A DNA stretch of 64,000 bases. Origin: Flavobacterium cyclinae. Its GTDB lineage: Bacteria; Bacteroidota; Bacteroidia; Flavobacteriales; Flavobacteriaceae. This document shows, one piece after another, positions 33,273 through 44,100 of the stretch. Below the pieces are notes generated by a model. The model made no database searches and was not told the origin of the DNA. It saw only the letters and a list, made by a program, of their open reading frames with translations. Position 1 is the stretch's first letter; the number at the start of each line of letters is the position of its first letter. The stretch is from positions 682,001-746,000 of the forward strand of contig NZ_CP089095.1 in NCBI RefSeq assembly GCF_021172145.1. The letters run 5' to 3'. A program made the translations under genes and the position numbers.

Positions 33273-35231
33273 TTATTTCTTTTTAGGAGCTTCTTTTTTA
33301 TTGTATTGAATCATTGAATCAGGCATTCTTTCAAAACGAACATTGTTTCCGTCGAAATAAATAGGTGTTCCTTCTTCTTTACTACCGTCATTATTCATAA
33401 CACCATTCATATTTTTATCGAAGTTATTAGATAAAACAACATCAGAAATTTCTACACCATTTTCATATCCTTTTCTTGTTCCGATTGCAGTCCAGTTGAA
33501 AGTAACGTTACTAGTACCATTTTTATTTTCTTTCACATAGAAACCTTCACTAGTAACTTTACTAACATAAACACCATTTGTTTCACCTGTAGGAGTAACT
33601 GTAATATTTATAGGTTCATTGTTTGAAACTAAATTTTTGAATGATTCTTTGAAAGAAACAAAGCTTTCACCATTTTTTAAATTACCAATACCTCTTGTAG
33701 TTACATCTACTTCTGTAGAAGTTGCAGTATAAGAAATGGTTCTTTGAGCATTACTAGTCTCAGTTAGTTGAACTATTGGTTCATTAGTAATTGTGTTTCC
33801 TTGAACATACATTCCAAATTCGTTACCACTTGAAATTAATCCATATTCACTTCCTTTTACATATCCACCCATAAAACCACCATTGATTCCTAATCCAATT
33901 GTATTGTTTTGAGAATTATTTAGATAATTTCTACCATTATTTCCGTTAGAAATAGATCCGTTTGCATTTCCTCCGTATACACTATAGTTTGTTCCATTTT
34001 TTGATTTATAACCTAGGATACCAAAATCACTACTTGCATTTGTTCCTAGAACACCTCCTGTAGCATCTGGTTGGCTGGCAACTCCTAATAGTAGAATATC
34101 TCCAATTACACCAAATTGGTAGGCGTCAGTAGAAGCTGACGATACTCTTGTAGCCATATTTCCATAAACACCAGCTACTGCAGGGTTAGAACTGTTGTAT
34201 GCTCCTCCACCTAATCCAGTTCCTGTAGTAATATTATTATTTTCACCTAATATAGGAGTCGCGGTATTTAAACCTGAAGTGTTTTCATCTATAATTCCAT
34301 GAACTCCAATTGGTATAGTTGAGATACCAGTTGAACCATCGGCTTGTCCTAATACTCCTTCACCAGTTTGTACGAAACTAGAAATTACTGAAGGTTGTGT
34401 TAATCCTACTACTCCATAACCTGTTCTGTCAGCAAAACCAAAAACTCCCATTCCTCCGCCATTTGCATAACCTGAAATTGCTCTTGAGTTTGTAGCTCCG
34501 GGATATCCAGTTACATTATTATAAGCAGAAGCTGTTGTATGTGATGAGAAAATATCTCTAGTGTCCTCTCCAGAAGCTTTTCCAATTACAGTTTTTCCTT
34601 GTACTCTTAAACCATTTGTTGGAGCAGCATTTGTTGATGCGTAAGTAGCACCTATACTAACATTGCTATTTTCTCTTAATCTTAAACCTTCAACTCCGTT
34701 AGTAGTTAATCCTAAATTATCTGCCGCAGAACGAAATACTCCTGTATTTGGATCAGCATTCCAAGAAAAAGCTGGTGCAGTATTTGTTCCTGCAAAATAG
34801 GATTGAAGCTGACCGTTCGTGTTTAAAATGTTTAAACGATCATTGCCTCCAGTTTTAAATCTTAAATCCTGAGCATCAGTTGTACCAATGAAATTAGTTC
34901 CTGCTGAAGTTCCTGAGTTACCAGTAAGAGCCCAATTGTTTGAAGCACCACTTGCAATTCTAACCCAAATTGAGCCATCCCAATAGTAAAAACCAGGTGT
35001 TACTTGATTTGGACCAGGTACAGAGGTTGCAGTATTATAAACTAATTCTGAAACTGTAGGGGTTAACACTGTTGCAACATTAGTCGCTGTTAAAGCAATC
35101 CTTGGTATTAATATACCATCATTTGTTGATGTTATATCCATTGTTGCTTGAGGGGTTGTAGTTCCAACACCAACTTGTCCAAATATGGATGTATTTATTA
35201 AAATTAGTAGGATAAATAGATTTCTTTTCAT
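33273..35231 (-). CDS. large secreted repeat protein, function unknown
   Basis: The protein has 652 residues. A signal peptide (about 1-18) is followed by VGVGTTTPQATMDI, a short motif common at the start of Bacteroidota secreted proteins related to phage-tail-fibre-like structures. The middle is Gly/Asn/Thr-rich with irregular repeats (ANGGGMGVFGFADRTGYGVVG and GVLGTNASSDFGILGYKS), like beta-helical or trimeric fibre regions. The C-terminus (RMPDSMIQYNKKEAPKKK) is not a T9SS sorting domain. It may be a surface fibre or adhesin. Confidence 0.55.
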   Translation of the reverse strand: MKRNLFILLILINTSIFGQVGVGTTTPQATMDITSTNDGILIPRIALTATNVATVLTPTVSELVYNTATSVPGPNQVTPGFYYWDGSIWVRIASGASNNWALTGNSGTSAGTNFIGTTDAQDLRFKTGGNDRLNILNTNGQLQSYFAGTNTAPAFSWNADPNTGVFRSAADNLGLTTNGVEGLRLRENSNVSIGATYASTNAAPTNGLRVQGKTVIGKASGEDTRDIFSSHTTASAYNNVTGYPGATNSRAISGYANGGGMGVFGFADRTGYGVVGLTQPSVISSFVQTGEGVLGQADGSTGISTIPIGVHGIIDENTSGLNTATPILGENNNITTGTGLGGGAYNSSNPAVAGVYGNMATRVSSASTDAYQFGVIGDILLLGVASQPDATGGVLGTNASSDFGILGYKSKNGTNYSVYGGNANGSISNGNNGRNYLNNSQNNTIGLGINGGFMGGYVKGSEYGLISSGNEFGMYVQGNTITNEPIVQLTETSNAQRTISYTATSTEVDVTTRGIGNLKNGESFVSFKESFKNLVSNNEPINITVTPTGETNGVYVSKVTSEGFYVKENKNGTSNVTFNWTAIGTRKGYENGVEISDVVLSNNFDKNMNGVMNNDGSKEEGTPIYFDGNNVRFERMPDSMIQYNKKEAPKKK

Positions 35232-35407
35232 TAGGTTTATGTGTTTGATAGTTAAATTTTTAGGTGGGCAAATGTATAATATAAATCATAAAGAGCCAAA
35301 AAAAATAACAAAAAATTAATGTATTGTTAATTTATTTTAAAACACACTTATTTTACAAAGTTTTATAACATTTTATTTTTTCGTGAAATTTAATTATAAT
35401 CATAAAA

Positions 35408-35442
35408 AAAATACCCCAAATAGTCGAGCTATATGGGGTAAA
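35408..35442 (-). terminator. terminator of the 1796-aa gene
   Basis: TACCCCA (35412-35418) and TGGGGTA (35434-35440), with an inner ATAG/CTAT pairing, form a hairpin followed on the minus strand by a T-run. Confidence 0.7.
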
Positions 35443-35485
35443 ATATTAGTAAATAGGGGGCGGTTTGTATGCTAATCAAGTAATG

Positions 35486-38400
35486 TTAATAAATAACTTT
35501 TTTGTTAATTATTGAACCATTTGTTAGTGTTACTTGAATTATTAAACCTGTATTGTTTTTTTGAATTTTATTCAATGAAGTTTCATAACTATTAACTTTT
35601 GGATAATAAGCTAATTCTCTTCCTAGAACATCAAAAACTCTAATTGATAAAATTTCATTCTTAGTAGATTTTACAGATAAATTGTCTGAAGAAATTACCC
35701 ATAAATTGGATTCATCTGCAATTAAATCATCATTACCTAAGGTTTCGTTCGTATATCTTAAGATAAAACGATCTGTATAACGACCTGCATTAGAACTAAA
35801 GCTGTATGGAGTTTCTCTCAAATTGTGTATGATGTTTTCTTGTAAGTCTTCTAAATAAATGTTTTGATTTTGATCGGTAAAAAATCCTTCTAATGCACCT
35901 ATTCCAATAGAGTAGTTACCATCTTGAGGGATTTTTATTCCAAATGGAACTTTATCGTTTTCATCAAAAGGCAAACTTCTTCCTTGAATTTTCATAGTTT
36001 CATTTCCTATTAAAGAAAACAAGTTTAAATTTAGTTTTTCGTTTGTTATAGCGTCAAACATTCTATCTCTGTTGTTAGTAGCATTTGAAACGTAAGCTAA
36101 TAAACTTCTGACATTTGATCCGTTTGTAGCAATTAAATCAAGCCATATTTTACCACTTTCATTTGATGTTCTATAAAACTGATTATTACTTAATGAACTG
36201 CTTCTTAGAGAATTGTTAAAGGTAATAGTTTCGTTATTTGTTGCTGAAGTGTGATTCATCAAAACGAAGAACCCTTGTCCGGCACCTATAGAACCTGAAA
36301 ATGTACCAGGTCCTGCTGAAGCTCCAGAGCTATTGTAAGTAATATAATCTCCAGGAGTATAATTATATACAAAATCTTCATAGAATGGATCTGCTATTGA
36401 GTTGTTTGGTAAAGTTCCATGTGTCCATAAATTTATGAAGCCATCAATATTGGTGTTTAATGTTAAAAAGTCTATTGCATCAATAGCTGATGGATATGGG
36501 TTTCCAACTAAATTCCAATTGTCATCCTCATTTGTTCCTAATGTTGTTGAAACACCTGTGCTGTAATTTCCACCATTCCATGTTCCTCTTTGAATAGGAG
36601 TCGTAATAATTCCATTATTTGGTGTTCCTGTGAAAACGGCATTAAATGCTGCAACTGAACTTGTAAAGCTATCAGGACCTCTAACTATATATCCTTTTCC
36701 AAGTACCATATTTTCATTGGCGGTGTTCCAATTTCCAAATCCATTAACATTTGCTGGAATTGTTGGTAGCCATTTGTATTTAAATCCATTAGTACCAGGT
36801 GATACACTGTTGATGCTAAAATTAGTTACGGGTGAAGACCAATATACATAATCTAATTTTCTAATATTAGCAGTTCTTGTCATGTGCATTGTACCTTGAT
36901 TTGTTGCATTATTAGTTTGAATTAAACTTGCACTATTCTGAAGAACTAAATCACCAGTAGCGTTAATGTTTACCCAATCAGTAATTGTTAAATAGTTATT
37001 AGAGTTAACAGTTAAGGTAGCATTGTTGTTTATGGTTAAGTTTAAACCTAATCCTACATAGTTTGTTCCTGAGATTATTGGGTCGTTTGGGGTATCTGCA
37101 ATAACTACGCAATCCATTGCTGTTGGTACACCACTAGGAGTCCAGTTATTGGCTACGTTCCAATCTGTATCAACTGATCCATTCCAAACTTTTGCTCCAT
37201 TTACTGTAACAGTAGTTTCATCTATTTCTTTGATTGTTCTTCCATCACATAATGTGTAAGTGATTTCTGCTGTATATGTTGTTGTAGAAGTTGGACAAAC
37301 ATTGATTGTAGGAGTTGTTCCAACAACTGGGCCTGTTGTTCCAGAGCCTTCGTACCATGCAATAGAGGCAATTGAGTTTCCATTTGGTACAAATCGCCAA
37401 GCTTCATTTGTAGTTGCCCAGTTTGGATCAAGTCCATTTCTACCAGGGGCAACACTTGCTAATGTTCCAGTTGCATTTTGAATACCTACAACAGCATTAC
37501 CATCATTCCAAGTACCAGCTCCAAAATTATCAATATTTTTTTCTTGAATATAAACTTCAATAATATTAGAGTTTTCATATAAAACCATCATACCTGTATA
37601 AAGTATTGAGTTTTCGTCAAACATAGGTACATTATACCAAGATGCTACTAATGCTCTACATCCTGTTGGTAATGTAATTAATTCCCAACCTACTTCTCCG
37701 CCAACTCCAGGGTTTATATCGTGAAATACACCAAAGATTGAATTTTCAAGTAGTCTTGGATCACCGCTAATAGGAATGTTATTACTAAAGCTGTAGCCAC
37801 TTGAACCACCTGCTACCGATGTGTTAAAAGTTAATATTCCATTTGAGCCAATAACACATTGATTGTAAGTATTTCCATAGAAACAAAAATCAAAAGGAAG
37901 GTTTACAATAGGAGACCAAACGTCATCGGTATTCACACTTACAGGATTTGCAAGTCCGTTAAAAGCAAAAGGAGGGTTGTATAAAATTGGTTCTACAATA
38001 TAATCCGTTGTTTCTCCAAGATCTAAGTAAGTAGCTTCTAAGTCTACACAAGTAGTGCTAGCTGTACAATCAAATGGAGCAGGATCAGCTCCGTTTAATC
38101 CTAATCCTCCTGAAACTACATTAGGGCAACCCGTAACAACGCTACTAACTTCCATAGTTGTAAAAATTCCAACGGTAGAATTACTTGAAATACCACTATT
38201 AGTACATGTAACTACTAATTGCCAATGAACCAATCCGCTTGTTGGTGCAGTTGCACTATAATCTGAATATGTACTAGAAGATGCTCCCGCATTAGTCCAT
38301 GAAACTCCTGCGTCTGTACTAAATTGCCATTGGTAAGTTAGATTAAGTGCTTGTGTATAACCACTTGAAGAGACAGTATACGATGAACCTGGCCAACCTG

Positions 38401-40876
38401 TATTTGGACTTGTGCTAACAGTTCCTCCAGAAGGAGTTCCAGAACAAACAGGATAACAAACTCCACTGTAAGATACTGAAAGTGCAAAACCTGAATAAAC
38501 AACAGAACTATCAGAGGTAAATTGAATAGTAAGTGTTTGTCCAGCTGTACCTGTATAATTGATAGTTCCAGTTCCAGAGTAGGTAGCTAATAAAGTGCCT
38601 CCAGTTCCTACGCCATTGTAAATTCTGATATAATCAACACTTTCGGTTGTATAATTTCCAGATATTGTTATTGTAGCTCCTAATCCAGCTTCTAATACAG
38701 TGTAACCTGATGAGCTATTTGCATAATCTGAAGCCGATCCTCCATTGTCATATAATACTATGCTTGTTCCACAAGATACAGTATTGCTTCCAGAGGTAGG
38801 AATATTTTGAGCTGATACAGATGTGAATGTACCTGTTGATGAAGTTGCACTTAATCCACTATTTGTACATGTTACGATTAATTGCCATATTACAGTTGTG
38901 CCTAAAGCCGGAGCAGTTGCTGTATAATTTGAATATGTTCCTGATGCAGCACCAGCATTTGTCCAAGTTGATCCTCCATTAGTGCTATATTGCCATTGGA
39001 AATTTAAACCAGTTGCACCGGTATAACCAGTTGATGATACTGTGTATGATGATCCAGGAATACCTGAAGCAGGACTTATGCTTACTGTGCCTCCAGAAGG
39101 AGTTCCAGAACAAGCAGGATAACATACACCGCTGTATGATACAGAAAGTGCAAATCCAGAATATACAACAGAACTATCAGAAGTAAATTGGACAGTTAGT
39201 GTTTGTCCAGCTGTTCCTGTATAATTTATTGCTCCAGTCCCTGAGTATGTTGCTAATAAAGTTCCACCTGTTCCAATTCCACTATATATTCTAATGTAGT
39301 CTAAACTCTCAGTTGTATAATTTCCAGAGATAGATATTGTTGCTCCTAAACCAGCTTCTAAAACTGTGTAACCTGAAGAACTATTTGCATAATCTGAAGA
39401 AGCACCTCCATTATCGTATAATACCACATTGGTGCCACAACTAACTGTGTTATTTCCAGAAGCAGGGATATTTATTGTTGAAACAGATGTAAATGTTGCT
39501 GTTGATGAAGTTGCACTAAGTCCACTATTGGTACAAGTAACGATTAAGTGCCATATAACAGTAGTTCCTAATGCTGGAGCTATTGCAGTATAATTTGAAT
39601 AAGTGCTGGAAGCTGCGCCAGCGTTAGTCCAAGTAGATCCTCCGTTTGTGCTATATTGCCATTGAAAAGTAAGTCCAGAAGCTGATGTAAAACCTGTGGC
39701 AGAAACCGTGTAGTTTGAGCCTGCATTTCCAGATGTAGGGTTTGTAGTAACTGTACCTGCGCTTGGAGTGCCTGAACATGCTGCAGGTGCAACAACTTGA
39801 ATAGTATAGTCTTCAGCTTCACCATAATCAAAAGATCCACAAGCTGGAGCAGGACTACTTAAATAAGCATTTCTAATACGCATTCTATAACTACCAACAG
39901 GTTGTCCTGGAGGAATAGTTATTGTTCCTAAACTTGCTGGAGTAGATAAATACCCAGTGGAAAGAACATTTTCTCCTGCATCATTAAAATCAGAATCGTT
40001 GTTCCAATCCACCCAAACTGAATAGGCATATGTACTTGAAGGATGAGTAGCATTTAACGAAAAACTACTACCAGGTAATTGACTAACAAATAATGAAGAA
40101 TAGTTTGTATATTGTGAAAAACCAGTAGGAGTGTTACTGATGTTAGCAATCCCACCTGTAGTAGTTACTCCACTTATGTAATAAGAAGTTGAGTAGGTAT
40201 TTGTAGGAACACAGTAAGTTACGGGAGGTGTGTAAGTAAAACGAATTTCTCCTCTTGCTCCATCTCCACCAGGTTGATTGCCGCCGCCACGTTCACCACC
40301 ACCACCACCAGCTCCTGGAGTGTTACCTGGGTTTCCTGCAGCGTTTGTAGTTCCTGTTCCACCAGCTCCTCCATTGGGAGCAGTACCACCATTTCCTCCT
40401 GATGCGCCACCAACTATTCCTGGGTTACCGTTAGTGTTAGTTGAACCTCCACTTGCAATACCACCAGTGCCAACAGCTCCTGAATTTCTTGCGCCACCAT
40501 TACCACCTCCAGCAGTGATTAATCCTCCAAAATTTATTGTTGAGTCACCACCATTACCACCGGTAGCGGAGCCTGCTGCTCCACCTATTCCACCAGCTCC
40601 TATTGTAAAAGTATAGTTTGTTGATGGTGTAACAGTCATTGTTTTAGAAGCATATGCTCCAGAACCACCTCCAGAACCACCAGATCCATTAGTGTTAGAG
40701 CCACCTCCACCACCTCCAGCGCCCCATATTTCAACAGTAACAGAAGTAACACCTGCAGGGACTGTCCATGAACCAGACGTTATAAAAGTGTCAGTAGTTT
40801 GCGAAAACGATTGAGTTGTAAAAACAAAAAAAAGAAAAACCATAAAGTTTTTCAGAATGAAAGAGATTTTTTTCAT
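35486..40876 (-). CDS. giant T9SS-secreted multidomain protein (Gly-rich, GEVED, CUB-like repeats)
   Basis: The protein has 1796 residues. Domains in order: signal peptide (1-26); Gly-rich beta region (about 45-215); GEVED-type domain (about 222-365, with WVDWNNDSDFND and DYGEAEDYTI); two 222-residue repeats (367-588 and 589-810), each an Ig-like plus a CUB-like module (YDNGG...SGYTVLEAGLGATI), and a partial third from 811. A further secreted domain (about 930-1200) with VWNGSVDTDWNVANNW follows, then a C-terminal T9SS type A sorting domain (about 1715-1796, ending NKKVIY). The sorting domain sends the protein through the type IX system to the cell surface. It is probably an adhesin or matrix protein; no enzyme motif is seen. 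Confidence 0.88.
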   Translation of the reverse strand: MKKISFILKNFMVFLFFVFTTQSFSQTTDTFITSGSWTVPAGVTSVTVEIWGAGGGGGGSNTNGSGGSGGGSGAYASKTMTVTPSTNYTFTIGAGGIGGAAGSATGGNGGDSTINFGGLITAGGGNGGARNSGAVGTGGIASGGSTNTNGNPGIVGGASGGNGGTAPNGGAGGTGTTNAAGNPGNTPGAGGGGGERGGGNQPGGDGARGEIRFTYTPPVTYCVPTNTYSTSYYISGVTTTGGIANISNTPTGFSQYTNYSSLFVSQLPGSSFSLNATHPSSTYAYSVWVDWNNDSDFNDAGENVLSTGYLSTPASLGTITIPPGQPVGSYRMRIRNAYLSSPAPACGSFDYGEAEDYTIQVVAPAACSGTPSAGTVTTNPTSGNAGSNYTVSATGFTSASGLTFQWQYSTNGGSTWTNAGAASSTYSNYTAIAPALGTTVIWHLIVTCTNSGLSATSSTATFTSVSTINIPASGNNTVSCGTNVVLYDNGGASSDYANSSSGYTVLEAGLGATISISGNYTTESLDYIRIYSGIGTGGTLLATYSGTGAINYTGTAGQTLTVQFTSDSSVVYSGFALSVSYSGVCYPACSGTPSGGTVSISPASGIPGSSYTVSSTGYTGATGLNFQWQYSTNGGSTWTNAGAASGTYSNYTATAPALGTTVIWQLIVTCTNSGLSATSSTGTFTSVSAQNIPTSGSNTVSCGTSIVLYDNGGSASDYANSSSGYTVLEAGLGATITISGNYTTESVDYIRIYNGVGTGGTLLATYSGTGTINYTGTAGQTLTIQFTSDSSVVYSGFALSVSYSGVCYPVCSGTPSGGTVSTSPNTGWPGSSYTVSSSGYTQALNLTYQWQFSTDAGVSWTNAGASSSTYSDYSATAPTSGLVHWQLVVTCTNSGISSNSTVGIFTTMEVSSVVTGCPNVVSGGLGLNGADPAPFDCTASTTCVDLEATYLDLGETTDYIVEPILYNPPFAFNGLANPVSVNTDDVWSPIVNLPFDFCFYGNTYNQCVIGSNGILTFNTSVAGGSSGYSFSNNIPISGDPRLLENSIFGVFHDINPGVGGEVGWELITLPTGCRALVASWYNVPMFDENSILYTGMMVLYENSNIIEVYIQEKNIDNFGAGTWNDGNAVVGIQNATGTLASVAPGRNGLDPNWATTNEAWRFVPNGNSIASIAWYEGSGTTGPVVGTTPTINVCPTSTTTYTAEITYTLCDGRTIKEIDETTVTVNGAKVWNGSVDTDWNVANNWTPSGVPTAMDCVVIADTPNDPIISGTNYVGLGLNLTINNNATLTVNSNNYLTITDWVNINATGDLVLQNSASLIQTNNATNQGTMHMTRTANIRKLDYVYWSSPVTNFSINSVSPGTNGFKYKWLPTIPANVNGFGNWNTANENMVLGKGYIVRGPDSFTSSVAAFNAVFTGTPNNGIITTPIQRGTWNGGNYSTGVSTTLGTNEDDNWNLVGNPYPSAIDAIDFLTLNTNIDGFINLWTHGTLPNNSIADPFYEDFVYNYTPGDYITYNSSGASAGPGTFSGSIGAGQGFFVLMNHTSATNNETITFNNSLRSSSLSNNQFYRTSNESGKIWLDLIATNGSNVRSLLAYVSNATNNRDRMFDAITNEKLNLNLFSLIGNETMKIQGRSLPFDENDKVPFGIKIPQDGNYSIGIGALEGFFTDQNQNIYLEDLQENIIHNLRETPYSFSSNAGRYTDRFILRYTNETLGNDDLIADESNLWVISSDNLSVKSTKNEILSIRVFDVLGRELAYYPKVNSYETSLNKIQKNNTGLIIQVTLTNGSIINKKVIY
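38446..39778 (-). repeat. tandem 666-bp coding repeat
   Basis: Two units of exactly 666 bp (39113-39778 and 38447-39112, minus strand) encode nearly the same 222 residues each, beginning CSGTPS and ending SGVCYP. They differ at many synonymous sites, so they are an old duplication, not an assembly artefact. A shorter third unit starts at 38446. Confidence 0.85.
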
Positions 40877-41057
40877 TTTAGGGTTAAGTTTTTAATTTAT
40901 AGTTGTTTAAGTTGATTTTTGACAAAATTACTTTTTTTTGTGAATTACACAACTTTTTTTTAAACATTTGTTAACAAAAGTGCATTTTGTTGATAAGTAT
41001 GTTATTTTTTTTGCTATAAAAATAGGGGATGTGTTTTTTTATCGAACTTTTATTGCA

Positions 41058-41089
41058 AAAAAAAGAGCTACCATTTGTTAGCTCTTTAG
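41058..41089 (-). terminator. terminator of the 1628-aa gene
   Basis: AAAGAGCTA (41062-41070) and TAGCTCTTT (41079-41087) form a hairpin with a long T-run on the minus-strand side. Confidence 0.75.
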
Positions 41090-41113
41090 TGGAATAATAT
41101 AATTTTAAATTCT

Positions 41114-44100
41114 TTAATAAATTACTTTAAAAGTTTTAATAGCTCCATTTTCTAGAGTTACCTCTACTAGTAATGCACTTTGTGTTTTTGAAATGTTTTT
41201 ACTCATAAAAGAGTTTGAATTAACATTGTTTACTTCTGTAACAACTCTTCCAAGTAAATCATGAATTTTGATAGATTTAATAGTTTCGTTTGTAGTAGTA
41301 ACGTTAATATAGTCGTTTGTGAATACTACAATTGAATTTGATGTGAAATCTTCATTGCCTAAAGTGTTGTTGTTGAATTTTAAAACAAATCTATTTTCAA
41401 TTCTTCCAATATTTGCCATAAAATTATATGGACTGTTTCTTAAATCATGAGTAATTCCTAATTGTAAATCTTCTAAATAGATAGTTTGATTTTCACTTTC
41501 AAATAATCCATCAACTTTATTAATTCCAATTGAATGTATACCATTTTCTGCTATAGAAACACCTAAATGAATTTGATCCTCGTTTGAAAACGGTAATCCT
41601 TTTCCTTGGATATTTAATTTATCAGAATTAGAGTATGAATAAATCTCAAAATTTGTTTTTACATCAAGTGCTGGCGCATCATACATTCTGTCTAACTCAT
41701 TTGTTGCATTGGTAATATATCCTAAAAGCGTTGTACTTGATTTTAATGTTGGGCTAATTAAATTTAACCAAATTCTATTTTTTTCTTCAATATCATTATC
41801 AGTTACGTTTCCATTTCTATAGAATAAATCATTTCTATAATCATTTCTTCTCATGCTGTTATCAAATACAACATTTTCATTTGCAGATCCTGAGGTATGG
41901 TTCATCAATACAAAAAATCCTTGTCCAGCAGCTATGTTTCCATTACCAATAGGTGGGTTAGCTCCCGTTGCATTGTAAGTTACATAGTCTCCAACAGTAT
42001 AATTTTGAACGAAATCTGAATAAAATGGATCAGTAATCACAGATGAAGGTAAGTTGCTGTGGGTCCAAAATTTAATAAATCCAGCAATGTTTGTATTCGT
42101 GGCTAAAAATGTATTTGCACTTATAGCTGATGGGTATGGATTTCCAATTAGATTCCAGTTATCATCATTTTTAGTAGCCAAAGTAGTTGAAACTCCTGTA
42201 CTATAATTAGCACCATCATAAGTACCTCTGCTTATAGGCATGTTGATTGTTCCGTTATTTGGAACGCCTACAAAATTTTGAGTATAATTTTGTGGAGTCG
42301 ATGTAAAGTTATCCGGTCCTCTAACAATATAACCTTTACCACTAATCATATTTTCATTAGCTAATGCCCAATTACCCCAACCATTGACATTTGCTCCAAT
42401 TGTAGGTAACCATTTATATCTGTACATTGTTGTAGAAATATTGTTTAAGGCATAATTTGCTACTGGTGATGACCAATACACATAATCAAGTTTTCTAATA
42501 TTAACATCACGTTTCATAGAGATGTTACCTGTATTTGCAACATTGTCAATTTGAATTAAACTAGCTGAATTTTCTATTTCAAAAGTTCCAGTTGCGCCCA
42601 CTTCAACAAAGTTTTGAATTGTTAAAGTATTTCCTGAAGCAACGTTAAGAGTTCCGTTATCTTTTACTTGTATTGTCTTACCAAATCCATTATAATTTGA
42701 TCCAAATATATTAGAAGGATTAGTAGAACTTACATCGGGAATGATTACGCAATTTGTAATATCTGGCACTCCAACAGGAGACCAGTTGTTAGGGTCGTTC
42801 CAATCATTACTTGAAGTTCCTTTCCAAACTTTTGATTTGTTATCAACTGATACATTTTGACTTACAGAACATCCATTAGATAATACGGCTGTTGCAGTAA
42901 AGCTATATGTTGTGTTTTCAAGCTGAGTAAGATTTGGTCTAACATAAACAGTAACTATTGGAGTTCCTGAAACATAAGGAATTGTACAAGCTGCATCTTG
43001 AAAAGCATCTACAGGTGAACCAGCAGCCCAATCAAAGGCAGTATTTAATGGTACATTTCCATGTAATTTAAAATTATCAATTGCTAATCCATCACACCAT
43101 TCACCATAATATTGAATTCTGATTCTAAAGTTTGGCTGATTAATGTAAGCACTTAAATCATAAGTTTTATTTACAAATCTTGTTCCATATCCTAAGTCTG
43201 CAGTATATCTATCAATTTCTGTCCAAGCAGTTCCGCCATCAGTTGAAACATCTACTGTTACGTAGTCAAGAGGTAAATTAGCACCATCAATATAGTATCT
43301 TGAATAGAATATATCGAAAGATAAAGTTAAATCTAAATAGGTGTTAGTATTTACAACTGGTGATAATAAAGCATTGTGTGTAATAAATGCTCCTACATCG
43401 GAAGTTGACATTGCAAAGTTATTTCCATTTAAACCAGAAGCGATTGCAGGGAACCATACTTGTTGTGCTGGTACAAACGTACTTGATTCAGTTTGCCATT
43501 GAGTTAAAGCGTCAGTTCCAGCTCCGTTTGAAACTATATTTTGGTTGGTCATTACTCCTAAGCCTGATTCGAAATCTTCATCAATTAAGTATGTTTCCTG
43601 AACATCACCAGATGCTGTTAATGAAAGTACATTGTTTTCACCACATACTTCAGGAACTGAAGGAGTAAAGCTAATAGACGCTAATGGGCTAACTATAGCA
43701 GTAACTTTTGTTCTAACATGTGATTCACAACCATTATATGCTGTTACCCAATATGTTGTAGTTGATGAAATTGATGGAGTGGTCCAGTTTCCTGTTGCTG
43801 TAGTAGCAATAGGTGTACCTCCAAATTCACTGCTGTACCATCTGTATTCGCTAGGGCTTCCTGTTGCACTTGCACTTAGTGTAACACTACCAGTACCACA
43901 TGTAGTGTCGTTAGTTACTGATGTTACAATTGCATTACAACTAGCAATTACTGTAAATAAATAATCTTCTGTTTCTCCATAATAATTAATATTTTGACAA
44001 GAATCAAAAGTGCTTATTGCATTTGGATCATAAGGTGCAGTGTTGTCATCTTTGTTTATTCTAATGCGAACTCTATAGTTTCCAGGGGCTTGAGCAATAG

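Noticed and set aside
38446..39778. 666-bp repeat as an assembly artefact
   Set aside because: The two copies differ at many synonymous positions and a few residues, which a duplicated assembly segment would not.
40278..40616. Proline-rich plus-strand open frame
   Set aside because: It is the antisense shadow of the Gly-rich part of the 1796-aa secreted protein; codons and position give no sign of a real gene.
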